From contig DQVA01000267.1 in assembly GCA_015661965.1 (NCBI GenBank), forward strand, positions 1 through 5,651: DNA of 5,651 nucleotides, in the 5' to 3' direction. Both the position numbers and the translations under genes were made by a program. The notes under the pieces were generated by a model. It saw only the letters and a program-made list of their open reading frames with translations, ran no database searches and was not told the origin of the DNA. Source of the stretch: Candidatus Bipolaricaulota bacterium. GTDB taxonomy: Bacteria; Bipolaricaulota; Bipolaricaulia; Bipolaricaulales; Bipolaricaulaceae. This document shows positions 1-5,466 of this stretch, piece by piece; the first letter of the stretch is position 1; each line of letters begins with the position of its first letter.

Positions 1-123
1 GCCCGGGGAGCGATCTCGGTCACCGAGCGGGAGTCCTACATCGCCCGCATCCGTGCCCTGGCCAAGGGGTGTGCGGAGGGATACCTGGCCAAGCTGGAGG
101 GGGCCCGTGAAATTCCTGTTTGA
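1..123 (+). CDS. glyQ: Glycyl-tRNA synthetase alpha chain, C-terminal 40 residues (partial)
   Basis: The reading frame is open from base 1 to a TGA at 121-123. Its peptide begins ARGAISVTERESYIARIRAL and continues through AEGYLAKLEG. The ARGAISVTER stretch followed by a helix of the type YIxRxRALA is the usual end of the bacterial glycyl-tRNA synthetase alpha chain. The alpha chain carries the class II catalytic core that activates glycine and works as an alpha2-beta2 enzyme in the cytoplasm. Its active-site motifs lie upstream of the window. The stop codon falls 17 nt inside the following glyS gene, so the two subunits are very probably made from one transcript by coupled translation. The identification rests on a short peptide but is strongly supported by the adjacent beta chain. 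Confidence 0.95.
   Translation, partial: ARGAISVTERESYIARIRALAKGCAEGYLAKLEGAREIPV
96..100 (+). promoter_or_regulatory. Ribosome binding site of glyS
   Basis: GGAGG lies 6 nt upstream of GTG at 107 and inside the glyQ coding sequence. It decides the glyS start: the in-frame ATG at 53 would add 18 residues that do not resemble the family N-terminus. Confidence 0.8.
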
Positions 124-2158
124 GCTCGGCACCGAAGAACTCCCCGCACTGGAGGCGCCCCGGCTGGCCCAGGCCCTGGCCGACCGGGTGACCGCGGGGT
201 TAAAGGAAGCCCGCCTGCCACATGGGGAGGTGCGGATCTACTGGACCCCCCGGCGGTTGGCCCTCCTGATCGAGGGTCTGCCGGAGCGCCAGGAGGAGCG
301 AGTGGAGGAGCTGCGGGGCCCGGCCGCCGCGGTGGGCCTGGACGCTGACGGGAACCCTACCCAAGCGGCCATCGGCTTCGCCAAAAAGTACGGGGCCTCC
401 CCGGATCAGCTGGTGAGGAAGAAGGTGGGGGAGCGAGAATACCTGTTTTTGACCGTGAGGACCCCGGGCAGGCCCACCGCCGAGGTGTTGCAGGAGATCC
501 TGCCTGAGGCGGTGCGGGGGATCCCCTGCCCCAAGAGCATGCGCTGGGACGACTCCGGCCTCACGTTCCTCCGCCCCATCCGCTGGCTTGTCTGCCTCCT
601 CGAGGGGGAAGTGGTGCCGGTGAAACTGGGCTATCTGGTGGCCGGCAGGACCACCCGTGGCCACCGGTTCTTCGGCCCCCGGAAGGCGGAACTGGCTTCC
701 CCCGCTGATTACCTGGAGAGATTGCGGGAAGCCAAAGTGCTCGCCGATCCGGGGGAGCGGGGGGACAGGATCCGGGCCGAGGTCAAGCGGGTGGAGGAGG
801 AACACCGGGTGCAGGCCTCTCTCTCGCCGGAACTCCTGGGCCGGCTGGTGGGGGCGGGGGAGTGGCCGGTGGGGGTGCTGGGGACCATCCCCGGCGATTT
901 CCTGGACCTGCCCCCTGAGGTCATCGAAGCGACCCTGCATGAAGAAGGGAAGTTCGTGCCGTTTTCCCGGGATGGAGCCCCGGCGGAAGTGTTCCTGGGC
1001 TTCCGGGACGGGGCGCCGGACGAGACCGGGGTGGTGCGCCAGGGCTACGAGCGGGTGGTCAAGGCCCGCTTGCGGGACTCGCGGTTCTTCTTCGAAAACG
1101 ACCGCAGGCGCCCCTTGGCGGACAGGGTGCGGGACCTGAGGGACGTGATCTACGAGGCCCGCCTGGGGACCATGTGGCAGCGGGTGGAGAGGATCCGGGC
1201 CATCTGCGCCCTCCTGGCAGAGGCACTGGAGCTCCCTGCCGACCATTTGGACCGGGCGGCCTTCCTGTGCAAGGCCGACCTCACCACGGACATGGTCAGG
1301 GAGTTCCCGGAGCTGGAGGGGGTGATGGGGGGGATCTACGCCCGGCTGGATGGGGAGCCGGAGGAAGTGGCGCGGGCCATCGGCGAGCACCTCCGCCCCC
1401 GCAGCCGGAGCGATGAACTCCCGGAAACCCCACTGGGTACCGCCCTGTCCTTGGCGGAGAAATTGGACGCGGTGGCCGGGGCCATCCGCATCGGGGAGGC
1501 CCCCACCGGCTCCCGGGATCCTTACGGCATCCGCCGCCGGGGCGGGGGCATCGTCCGGCTGGTCCTCGAGAAAAACCTGCGCTTGGACCTTTTCGCCCTT
1601 ATCGATCAGACAGCCGAACTCTACCCGCGGGTGGAGGGGGGGAAAGATGCCGGAGCGGTGAAGGCCTTTTTGGTGGACCGGTTGCGGGCTGGCTTGCGGG
1701 CCGACCACAAACTCCCCTACGACGTGGTGGAGGCGGTGCTGGCCGCCCCCCGGGGGGACTTCCTGGGAACCCTAGAGCGGGCTCGGGCCCTAGCCGCACT
1801 GCGGGGGGAGCCGGCCCTGGCCGAGCTGGCGGTGGCCTTCTCCCGGGTGCGCAACATCACCAAGGATTCCGGTAAAACCGAGTTCGATCCGGATCTATTC
1901 CAGGAAGAGGCCGAGCGGGAGCTGTGGCGTGCCTACCTGAAGGCGGAGGGCCAACTTCGGCAGGCCCTGAAAGAGCGCGCTTACGATGAGGCCATTCGGC
2001 ACCTGCTCTCCTTGAAGGAACCCATCGACCGCTATTTCGATGAGGTACTGGTGATGGCGGAGGACCGGAAGGTGAGGGAGAACCGGCTCGGGTTCCTACG
2101 CGCGGTAACGGAGCTCTTCTTGGAGGTGGGGGACTTGAGCCGGCTGGTGGTGCAGTAG
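107..2158 (+). CDS. glyS: Glycyl-tRNA synthetase beta chain
   Basis: This is a complete gene of 683 aa, close to the usual length of about 690 for the family. The beta chain recognises and positions tRNA-Gly while the alpha chain catalyses aminoacylation. The GTG start gives the expected N-terminus, (M)KFLFELGTEELPA. An HD-like region includes CKADLTTDMVREFPELEGVM at about residues 388-407. Residues 466 onward read PTGSRDPYGIRR, matching the family's PTGxxDPxxxRR signature. The following RGGGIVRLVLE replaces the RRAALG version remembered from E. coli. The C-terminal DALR-type anticodon-binding domain contains AFSRVRNI (577-584) and ends with YFDEVLVMAEDRKVRENRLG and a final ELFLEVGDLSRLVV helix. 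The start overlaps glyQ by 17 nt and no separate promoter is seen. No frameshift or missing domain was noticed. Confidence 0.98.
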   Translation: MKFLFELGTEELPALEAPRLAQALADRVTAGLKEARLPHGEVRIYWTPRRLALLIEGLPERQEERVEELRGPAAAVGLDADGNPTQAAIGFAKKYGASPDQLVRKKVGEREYLFLTVRTPGRPTAEVLQEILPEAVRGIPCPKSMRWDDSGLTFLRPIRWLVCLLEGEVVPVKLGYLVAGRTTRGHRFFGPRKAELASPADYLERLREAKVLADPGERGDRIRAEVKRVEEEHRVQASLSPELLGRLVGAGEWPVGVLGTIPGDFLDLPPEVIEATLHEEGKFVPFSRDGAPAEVFLGFRDGAPDETGVVRQGYERVVKARLRDSRFFFENDRRRPLADRVRDLRDVIYEARLGTMWQRVERIRAICALLAEALELPADHLDRAAFLCKADLTTDMVREFPELEGVMGGIYARLDGEPEEVARAIGEHLRPRSRSDELPETPLGTALSLAEKLDAVAGAIRIGEAPTGSRDPYGIRRRGGGIVRLVLEKNLRLDLFALIDQTAELYPRVEGGKDAGAVKAFLVDRLRAGLRADHKLPYDVVEAVLAAPRGDFLGTLERARALAALRGEPALAELAVAFSRVRNITKDSGKTEFDPDLFQEEAERELWRAYLKAEGQLRQALKERAYDEAIRHLLSLKEPIDRYFDEVLVMAEDRKVRENRLGFLRAVTELFLEVGDLSRLVVQ

Positions 2159-2175
2159 CGTCCTGCAGAACGGTT

Positions 2176-2219
2176 CCAGCGCCTGGAGGCGAGGGTCCGC
2201 GAGGACGGGCCAGGCGCGG
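2176..2219 (+). other. Stem-loop just downstream of glyS
   Basis: GCGCCTGG (2179-2186) is perfectly complementary to CCAGGCGC (2210-2217). The stem extends by two C-G pairs across a bulged A at 2178. Inside it, GTCC (2195-2198) and GGAC (2203-2206) close a GCGA loop of the GNRA class. No U-tract follows, so it may protect the 3' end of glyS mRNA or form part of the rng leader rather than terminate transcription. A competing local hairpin (CGCC 2180-2183 with GGCG 2188-2191) is also possible. Confidence 0.6.
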
Positions 2220-2325
2220 GGTAGCGCAGAAGGTTCAGGGTCCGGGGACAAGGGGGATGTAGCGGAGGCGAGTGGGTCGGGAAGAGATTGCGCCTCCTGG
2301 GACTATCCCTCACCTCCCCGCCCAA

Positions 2326-2344
2326 CCGGTCTGGTTAGGACCGG
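2326..2344 (+). other. Hairpin immediately upstream of the rng ribosome binding site
   Basis: CCGGTC (2326-2331) and GACCGG (2339-2344) form a perfect 6-bp stem with a 7-nt loop, TGGTTAG. It ends 6 nt before the GGAGG at 2351-2355. This position could affect ribosome access or bring upstream CCTCC elements close to the Shine-Dalgarno sequence. That role is an inference from position only. Confidence 0.55.
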
Positions 2345-2348
2345 GAAG

Positions 2349-2355
2349 AAGGAGG
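2349..2355 (+). promoter_or_regulatory. Ribosome binding site of rng, supporting a CTG start
   Basis: AAGGAGG ends 8 nt before CTG at 2364, an ideal spacing. It is 35 nt from the first in-frame GTG (2391), too far to serve that codon. It therefore argues for initiation at CTG. Confidence 0.75.
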
Positions 2356-2363
2356 CAGCTACG

Positions 2364-3602
2364 CTGAAGGGGAATCACATCCTGATCACGGTGGAACGGG
2401 GCCCCATGGGCACCCGAAAGCGGGTGGCCATCGTAGAGGAGGGCCGCCTGGTGGAGGTTCACTTCGAGGTGCCCCGCCATCGGCCCTTGGTGGGGAACAT
2501 CTACAAGGGCAAAGTGGAGACGGTACTCCCGGGGATGGGGGCGGCATTCGTGGACGTGGGGGAGAAGCAATCGCTGTTTCTGTCTCAGCATGAGATTAAC
2601 GACGCCATGCTGATCGCCCGCGGGTACGAGCCCTGGAAGGGCCCGGTCCCCATCCAGAAGGTGCTCCGCCCCGGGCAGGCCATCATCATCCAGGTGCGCC
2701 GGGAGGGGGTGGGGAAGAAGAACCCCCAGGGCACGACCAAGATCAGCTTGCCGGGGCGGTATTGGGTGTTCCTGCCCAAGGAGGATCGGGTGGCGGTCTC
2801 CCGCCGCATCACCGATCCGGAGGAGCAGCGGCGCCTCAGGCAACTCGCCTATGAGCTGAAGGCCCCCGGGGAGGGGTTGATCGCCCGCACCGCCGCCGCC
2901 GGACGCCCCAAGGAGGATCTGGAGCGGGACTTCAAGTTCTTGCTCGGCACTTGGAAGGGGATCGAAGAGGAGGCGGAGAGGTCCAGCCCCCCTAAACTCC
3001 TGTATCAAGGCCTTGATCTGGTGCGGAGTTTGATCCGGGACCGATTTACCGAGCACGTAAGCTCGTTGATCGTGGACGATGAGGAGCAGCACAAGGAGAT
3101 CCTGGACTTCTTGAACTATCTTCACCTCAAGGAGCTGAAAGGCCGGGTGAAGCTGTATCGGGGGAAGCTCCCCCTATTTGTGCGCTACGACATCGAGCGA
3201 CAGCTCAGGGAGGCCCTGCAGCGACGGGTGCCCCTGAAGGGCGGTGGGTTCCTGGCCATCGATGAGACGGAAGCCCTCACCTCCATCGACGTCAACACCG
3301 GTTCTGACGTGCGGCATAAGAACCAAGACGCGGCCATCCTGAACACCAACTTGGAGGCCGCCGCCGAGATCCCGCGCCTGTTGCGTCTTAGGAAGATCTC
3401 CGGGATCATCATCGTGGACTTCGTGGACATGGCCAGAAGATCCGACGAGCGCAAGGTGATAGAGCGGCTGAAGGAGGAGCTGAAGAAGGACAGGGTCCCG
3501 GCCGACTTCATCGACATCACCAAGTTGGGCCTCATCGAGATAACCCGCCGCAAGGAGGGGGAGTCCCTGGCCACCATGCTGGAGGACCTGGGGGAGGGTT
3601 GA
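2364..3602 (+). CDS. rng: Ribonuclease E/G family endoribonuclease, catalytic core only
   Basis: The product is 412 aa from CTG 2364, against 489 for E. coli RNase G. The family cleaves single-stranded RNA and acts in rRNA maturation and mRNA decay. Starting at CTG restores the first strand (NHILITVERG) of the family; starting at GTG 2391 would remove it. An S1 domain begins near residue 44 (GNIYKGKVETVLPGMGAAFV). The 5'-monophosphate sensor is GLIARTAAAG with R175/T176, matching E. coli RNase E R169/T170. The DNase I-like catalytic part has D309 (ALTSIDVNTG) and D352 (IIIVDFVDM), matching D303/D346 with the same offset of six. The protein stops at DLGEG, about where the zinc-link CPxC should begin, so the zinc-link and small dimerisation domain are absent. 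Its substrates cannot be told from sequence. Confidence 0.95.
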   Translation: MKGNHILITVERGPMGTRKRVAIVEEGRLVEVHFEVPRHRPLVGNIYKGKVETVLPGMGAAFVDVGEKQSLFLSQHEINDAMLIARGYEPWKGPVPIQKVLRPGQAIIIQVRREGVGKKNPQGTTKISLPGRYWVFLPKEDRVAVSRRITDPEEQRRLRQLAYELKAPGEGLIARTAAAGRPKEDLERDFKFLLGTWKGIEEEAERSSPPKLLYQGLDLVRSLIRDRFTEHVSSLIVDDEEQHKEILDFLNYLHLKELKGRVKLYRGKLPLFVRYDIERQLREALQRRVPLKGGGFLAIDETEALTSIDVNTGSDVRHKNQDAAILNTNLEAAAEIPRLLRLRKISGIIIVDFVDMARRSDERKVIERLKEELKKDRVPADFIDITKLGLIEITRRKEGESLATMLEDLGEG

Positions 3603-3627
3603 TGCCTTGCCGCGGCAGGGCTAGAAT
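3599..3627 (+). promoter_or_regulatory. Sigma70-type promoter of the tRNA gene, overlapping the rng stop
   Basis: The -35 box TTGATG (3599-3604) is separated by exactly 17 bp from the -10 box TAGAAT (3622-3627). They match 4/6 and 5/6 of the consensus. The predicted start near 3634 lies only about 2 nt before the mature tRNA 5' end. The rng stop codon TGA (3600-3602) is part of the -35 box. The spacer contains a near-perfect 16-bp dyad (3605-3620) with the exact core TGCCGCGGCA. Confidence 0.65.
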
Positions 3628-3635
3628 CGTCTTGA

Positions 3636-3708
3636 GGGCGGATAGCTCAGTTGGTAGAGCGCTCCCTTCACGGGGGAGAAGTCGGGGGTTCGAGTCCTCC
3701 TCCGCCCA
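3636..3708 (+). tRNA. tRNA-Val(CAC)
   Basis: A full cloverleaf can be drawn. The acceptor is GGGCGGA (3636-3642) with TCCGCCC (3701-3707). The D stem is GCTC/GAGC around AGTTGGTA. The anticodon stem is CTCCC (3662-3666) with GGGAG (3674-3678), the variable loop AAGTC, and the T stem GGGGG/CCTCC (one G-U pair) around TTCGAGT. The anticodon loop TTCACGG places CAC at 34-36 after the invariant T33, so the tRNA reads valine GUG codons. The discriminator base is A (3708). CCA is not encoded (ATTT follows), so a CCA-adding enzyme is needed. Position 37 is G, where tRNA-Val usually has A, and T32 with G38 could extend the stem. Confidence 0.96.
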
Positions 3709-3720
3709 TTTGTCTTTGTG

Positions 3721-5010
3721 ATGCCCAGCTACTTCTCCCTTGAAGGCCTCCCCGCGTTGGGGAAGAGCGAGCTCCTGTCGGCCCTGCGCCTCTTCTACCC
3801 GGAGCAGGTTCTGGTGCTGCCCGAGCTGGTGAAGGAGGTGGGGGAGAGAGAGGGATTGGACCCGTTTCGGGAGCGAGAGGAGCTGAACCGAGCTATCCTA
3901 GACGCCCTTCCGAAGCGGCAAAAGGAGATCGAATCCGCCCTGGCTCAGGGCCTCACGGTGGTGGAGGAGTCCCACCTGGGGGTACACGCTGCCTACTGTG
4001 CCGCCCTGGGGGACGAGGATTTCCTCGCCCAGTTCCGCAAGCTGGAAGAGGAGCTCCTGTGGCCTGACCGGTTCCTGGTGCTGGAAGCCCCGCTAGCGGT
4101 CTCCATCGCCCGGCAGGCGGCCCGGGGTGAGCCCCGCTGGCAGGTGGACCTGAAGATCCTGGAGCGGATGCTGGGGTGGCTCTCCCACTGGCACGCCGAA
4201 CGGGGACACGAGCTAGAGAGAATCGCCGCCGACCGGCCGCCCTGGCAGGTGCTGGAAGAGCTCGTCGAGCGGATTGGGCTGGTTTACCGGTCCCTGCCAC
4301 ACGGGGAGGTGTTGCCCTATCTCATCCTGTTGGGCCGGCCAGCCGCCGGGAAATCGGAGCTCATCCAGTTCCTGAAGGGGTTGTCCCCGGACGAGCGGGC
4401 GGAGGCCTATCACCTGGGCTCCATTGCCGTGTTGGACGACTTCCCCATCCTATGGGAGAAGTTCATTGAGGACGATATCTGGGAGGAAGTCGGAAAAGGC
4501 CGGCTCATCTCCGCCCGGGCGGAGGAGAACTACTACGTGACCGACGACTACACCTGGCCTTTCCTGATTGAAAAGCTGAACCGCCTGATCGATGAGGAGC
4601 CCCGGCTCCCGGGCCGGACGCTGCTGGTGGAATTCTCCCGGGGTGGGGAGGGCGCATACCGGCAGGCACTAGCGCGCCTCTCCCGGCGAGCCCTGTCCGA
4701 AGGGGCGATCATGTATGTGAAGGTCAGCTTCCGGGAGTCCTGGCGGCGCAACCAAGCCCGCTACGACCGGGCCCGGCGGGACGGCATCCTCACCCACGCC
4801 GTCCCCTGGGAGGAGATGGAGAGGACCTACCGCAGCGATGATTGGGCCGAGCTGGCCCCCACCCCAGCGGGGTACCTCACGGTGCATGGGATACGGGTGC
4901 CCTATGTGACTGTGGGGAACGAACCTGAGCCCCTGACCCCGGCGGAGTTCGCCAGCCGCTATCGGCCCGCTTTCCAGGAGCTTTTCCGGCTATGGCGGAA
5001 GAGAAAGTAA
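3721..5010 (+). CDS. Two-P-loop fusion protein: nucleoside-kinase-like N-terminal half plus second P-loop NTPase half
   Basis: The product is 429 aa from ATG 3721; GTG 3718 directly before it is an alternative start. No Shine-Dalgarno sequence is present, and only 12 nt separate the tRNA from the ATG. The first Walker A is GLPALGKS (residues 9-16) right at the N-terminus. It is followed by PELVKEVG, then VVEESHLGVHAAY (E82/E83), then LLWPDRFLVLEAPLAVSIAR, an order like deoxynucleoside kinases and thymidylate kinase. The second Walker A is GRPAAGKS (205-212), preceded by the strand YLILL. It is followed by VLDDFP (D239/D240), LLVEFSRGG (E304, a possible Walker B) and an Arg-rich stretch RRNQARYDRARRDG (342-355) that resembles a kinase lid. 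The two halves are not obvious copies of each other. Phosphoryl transfer to a nucleoside, nucleotide or other small molecule is likely, but the substrate is unknown. It is probably cotranslated with the small gene that overlaps its end. Confidence 0.92.
   Translation: MPSYFSLEGLPALGKSELLSALRLFYPEQVLVLPELVKEVGEREGLDPFREREELNRAILDALPKRQKEIESALAQGLTVVEESHLGVHAAYCAALGDEDFLAQFRKLEEELLWPDRFLVLEAPLAVSIARQAARGEPRWQVDLKILERMLGWLSHWHAERGHELERIAADRPPWQVLEELVERIGLVYRSLPHGEVLPYLILLGRPAAGKSELIQFLKGLSPDERAEAYHLGSIAVLDDFPILWEKFIEDDIWEEVGKGRLISARAEENYYVTDDYTWPFLIEKLNRLIDEEPRLPGRTLLVEFSRGGEGAYRQALARLSRRALSEGAIMYVKVSFRESWRRNQARYDRARRDGILTHAVPWEEMERTYRSDDWAELAPTPAGYLTVHGIRVPYVTVGNEPEPLTPAEFASRYRPAFQELFRLWRKRK
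4976..4980 (+). promoter_or_regulatory. Ribosome binding site of the 128-aa gene
   Basis: AGGAG lies 11 nt upstream of ATG 4992, inside the end of the preceding gene. The spacing is somewhat long, so coupling to the upstream ribosomes probably helps initiation. Confidence 0.55.
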
Positions 5011-5378
5011 ACCAGGAGTGTTACCTGCTCATCGGGGAGGCGCCCACAGAGGAGGCGGCGGCCCGCATCGCCGAGGTCTTCTCGGCCTGTCCCTACGTAT
5101 ACTTCATGGGCGCGTTCGGGAACATGGTGGTGGGGGTCTATTTCCTCTCGGGCGCGCACCGGTGGTGGCTGCAGGCGGTGGCAGAGAACCCCCAGGCCAC
5201 GCTGGGGCTAACGCGGGCCGCCCTGTACATAACCGAACGTCCCGCCTTCCCAGCGGGGATGGAGCCCCGGATCCCGGAGGAGAAAGGAGACCGGGCCCCC
5301 TGCGGGGCGTACTGCCCCGAGTGCCCCCGCTACCGGGACCCCTGCCGCGGCTGTCCCGCCTCCCACCATCACCGCTAG
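4992..5378 (+). CDS. Conserved-looking hypothetical protein with C-terminal five-cysteine motif
   Basis: The product is 128 aa. The start at ATG 4992 overlaps the preceding gene by 19 nt, and no other in-frame start exists before the conserved-looking region. Residues 10-95 form a compact alpha/beta-like domain, CYLLIGEAPTEEAAARIAEV then YVYFMGAFGNMVVGVYFLSG then WWLQAVAENPQATLGLTRAA. No signal peptide or convincing membrane helix is seen. After a short linker comes a Cys-rich tail, CGAYCPECPRYRDPCRGCP (104-122), spaced C-x3-C-x2-C-x6-C-x2-C and ending SHHHR. Five cysteines plus three histidines suggest a zinc or iron-sulfur site. The tail loosely resembles the CGxxCxxC start of DUF3795-type proteins, and I do not assign it to a family. 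A partnership with the two-P-loop protein is inferred from the overlap only. Confidence 0.88.
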   Translation: MAEEKVNQECYLLIGEAPTEEAAARIAEVFSACPYVYFMGAFGNMVVGVYFLSGAHRWWLQAVAENPQATLGLTRAALYITERPAFPAGMEPRIPEEKGDRAPCGAYCPECPRYRDPCRGCPASHHHR

Positions 5379-5424
5379 CCCGGAGGTGGGCCATCGAAAG
5401 AGCTGGAAATCCCAGAGAGGAAGC

Positions 5425-5440
5425 GACATCCGGTGGTGTC
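5425..5440 (+). other. Hairpin in the convergent intergenic gap
   Basis: GACATC (5425-5430) pairs with GGTGTC (5435-5440) through six pairs including one G-U, with loop CGGT. The 88-nt gap (5379-5466) lies between two convergent stops, so a terminator is expected here. On the - strand a pyrimidine-rich GCTTCCTCTCT follows the stem, but neither strand has a real T-run. CATCCGGT is repeated directly at 5427-5434 and 5451-5458. Nothing else recognisable is in the gap. Confidence 0.35.
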
Positions 5441-5466
5441 CCCCAAAGTGCATCCGGTCTAATGGC

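Larger units (their letters stand above)
2159..2363 (+). other. Intergenic region between glyS and rng, probable structured 5' leader of rng
   Basis: This 205-nt stretch has no convincing ORF and no clear sigma70 promoter; the best weak candidate is TTCAGG at 2234 with TGTAGC about 18 nt downstream. It is rich in pairing potential. The direct repeat GGAGGCGAG occurs at 2185-2193 and 2264-2272. GGGTCC followed closely by GGAC occurs at 2193-2206 and 2238-2249. CGCCTCC at 2291-2297 can pair with GGAGGCG at 2264-2270, or, through its GCCTCC part, with the Shine-Dalgarno GGAGGC at 2351-2356. No hairpin is followed by a T-run, so no standard intrinsic terminator of glyS is visible. The role is inferred: a leader controlling rng, or read-through RNA from glyQS. 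Confidence 0.5.

Noticed and set aside
53..106. ATG at 53 as the start of glyS
   Set aside because: It would add 18 residues, encoded within glyQ in another frame, that do not resemble the family N-terminus. GTG 107 has a well-placed GGAGG and gives the expected KFLFELGTEELP.
200..1708. 502-codon ORF on the - strand
   Set aside because: It lies wholly inside glyS, is Pro/Gly/His-rich with no recognisable domain, and is a GC-driven shadow of the real gene.
2234..2263. Promoter for rng (TTCAGG with TGTAGC)
   Set aside because: The -10 match is only about 3/6, which is chance level in this sequence, so it is not called.
2310..3125. 271-codon ORF on the - strand
   Set aside because: It is opposite the RNase E/G coding sequence with no recognisable motif, and is a shadow frame.
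3605..3620. Intrinsic terminator of rng at the dyad
   Set aside because: The 6-bp stem with a CGCG loop is followed by CTAGAATC rather than a T-run, and it sits inside the promoter spacer.
3662..3678. Reading the tRNA anticodon as TTC (tRNA-Glu)
   Set aside because: It would place C at the invariant T33 position and break the 5-bp stem/7-nt loop geometry. CAC fits both.
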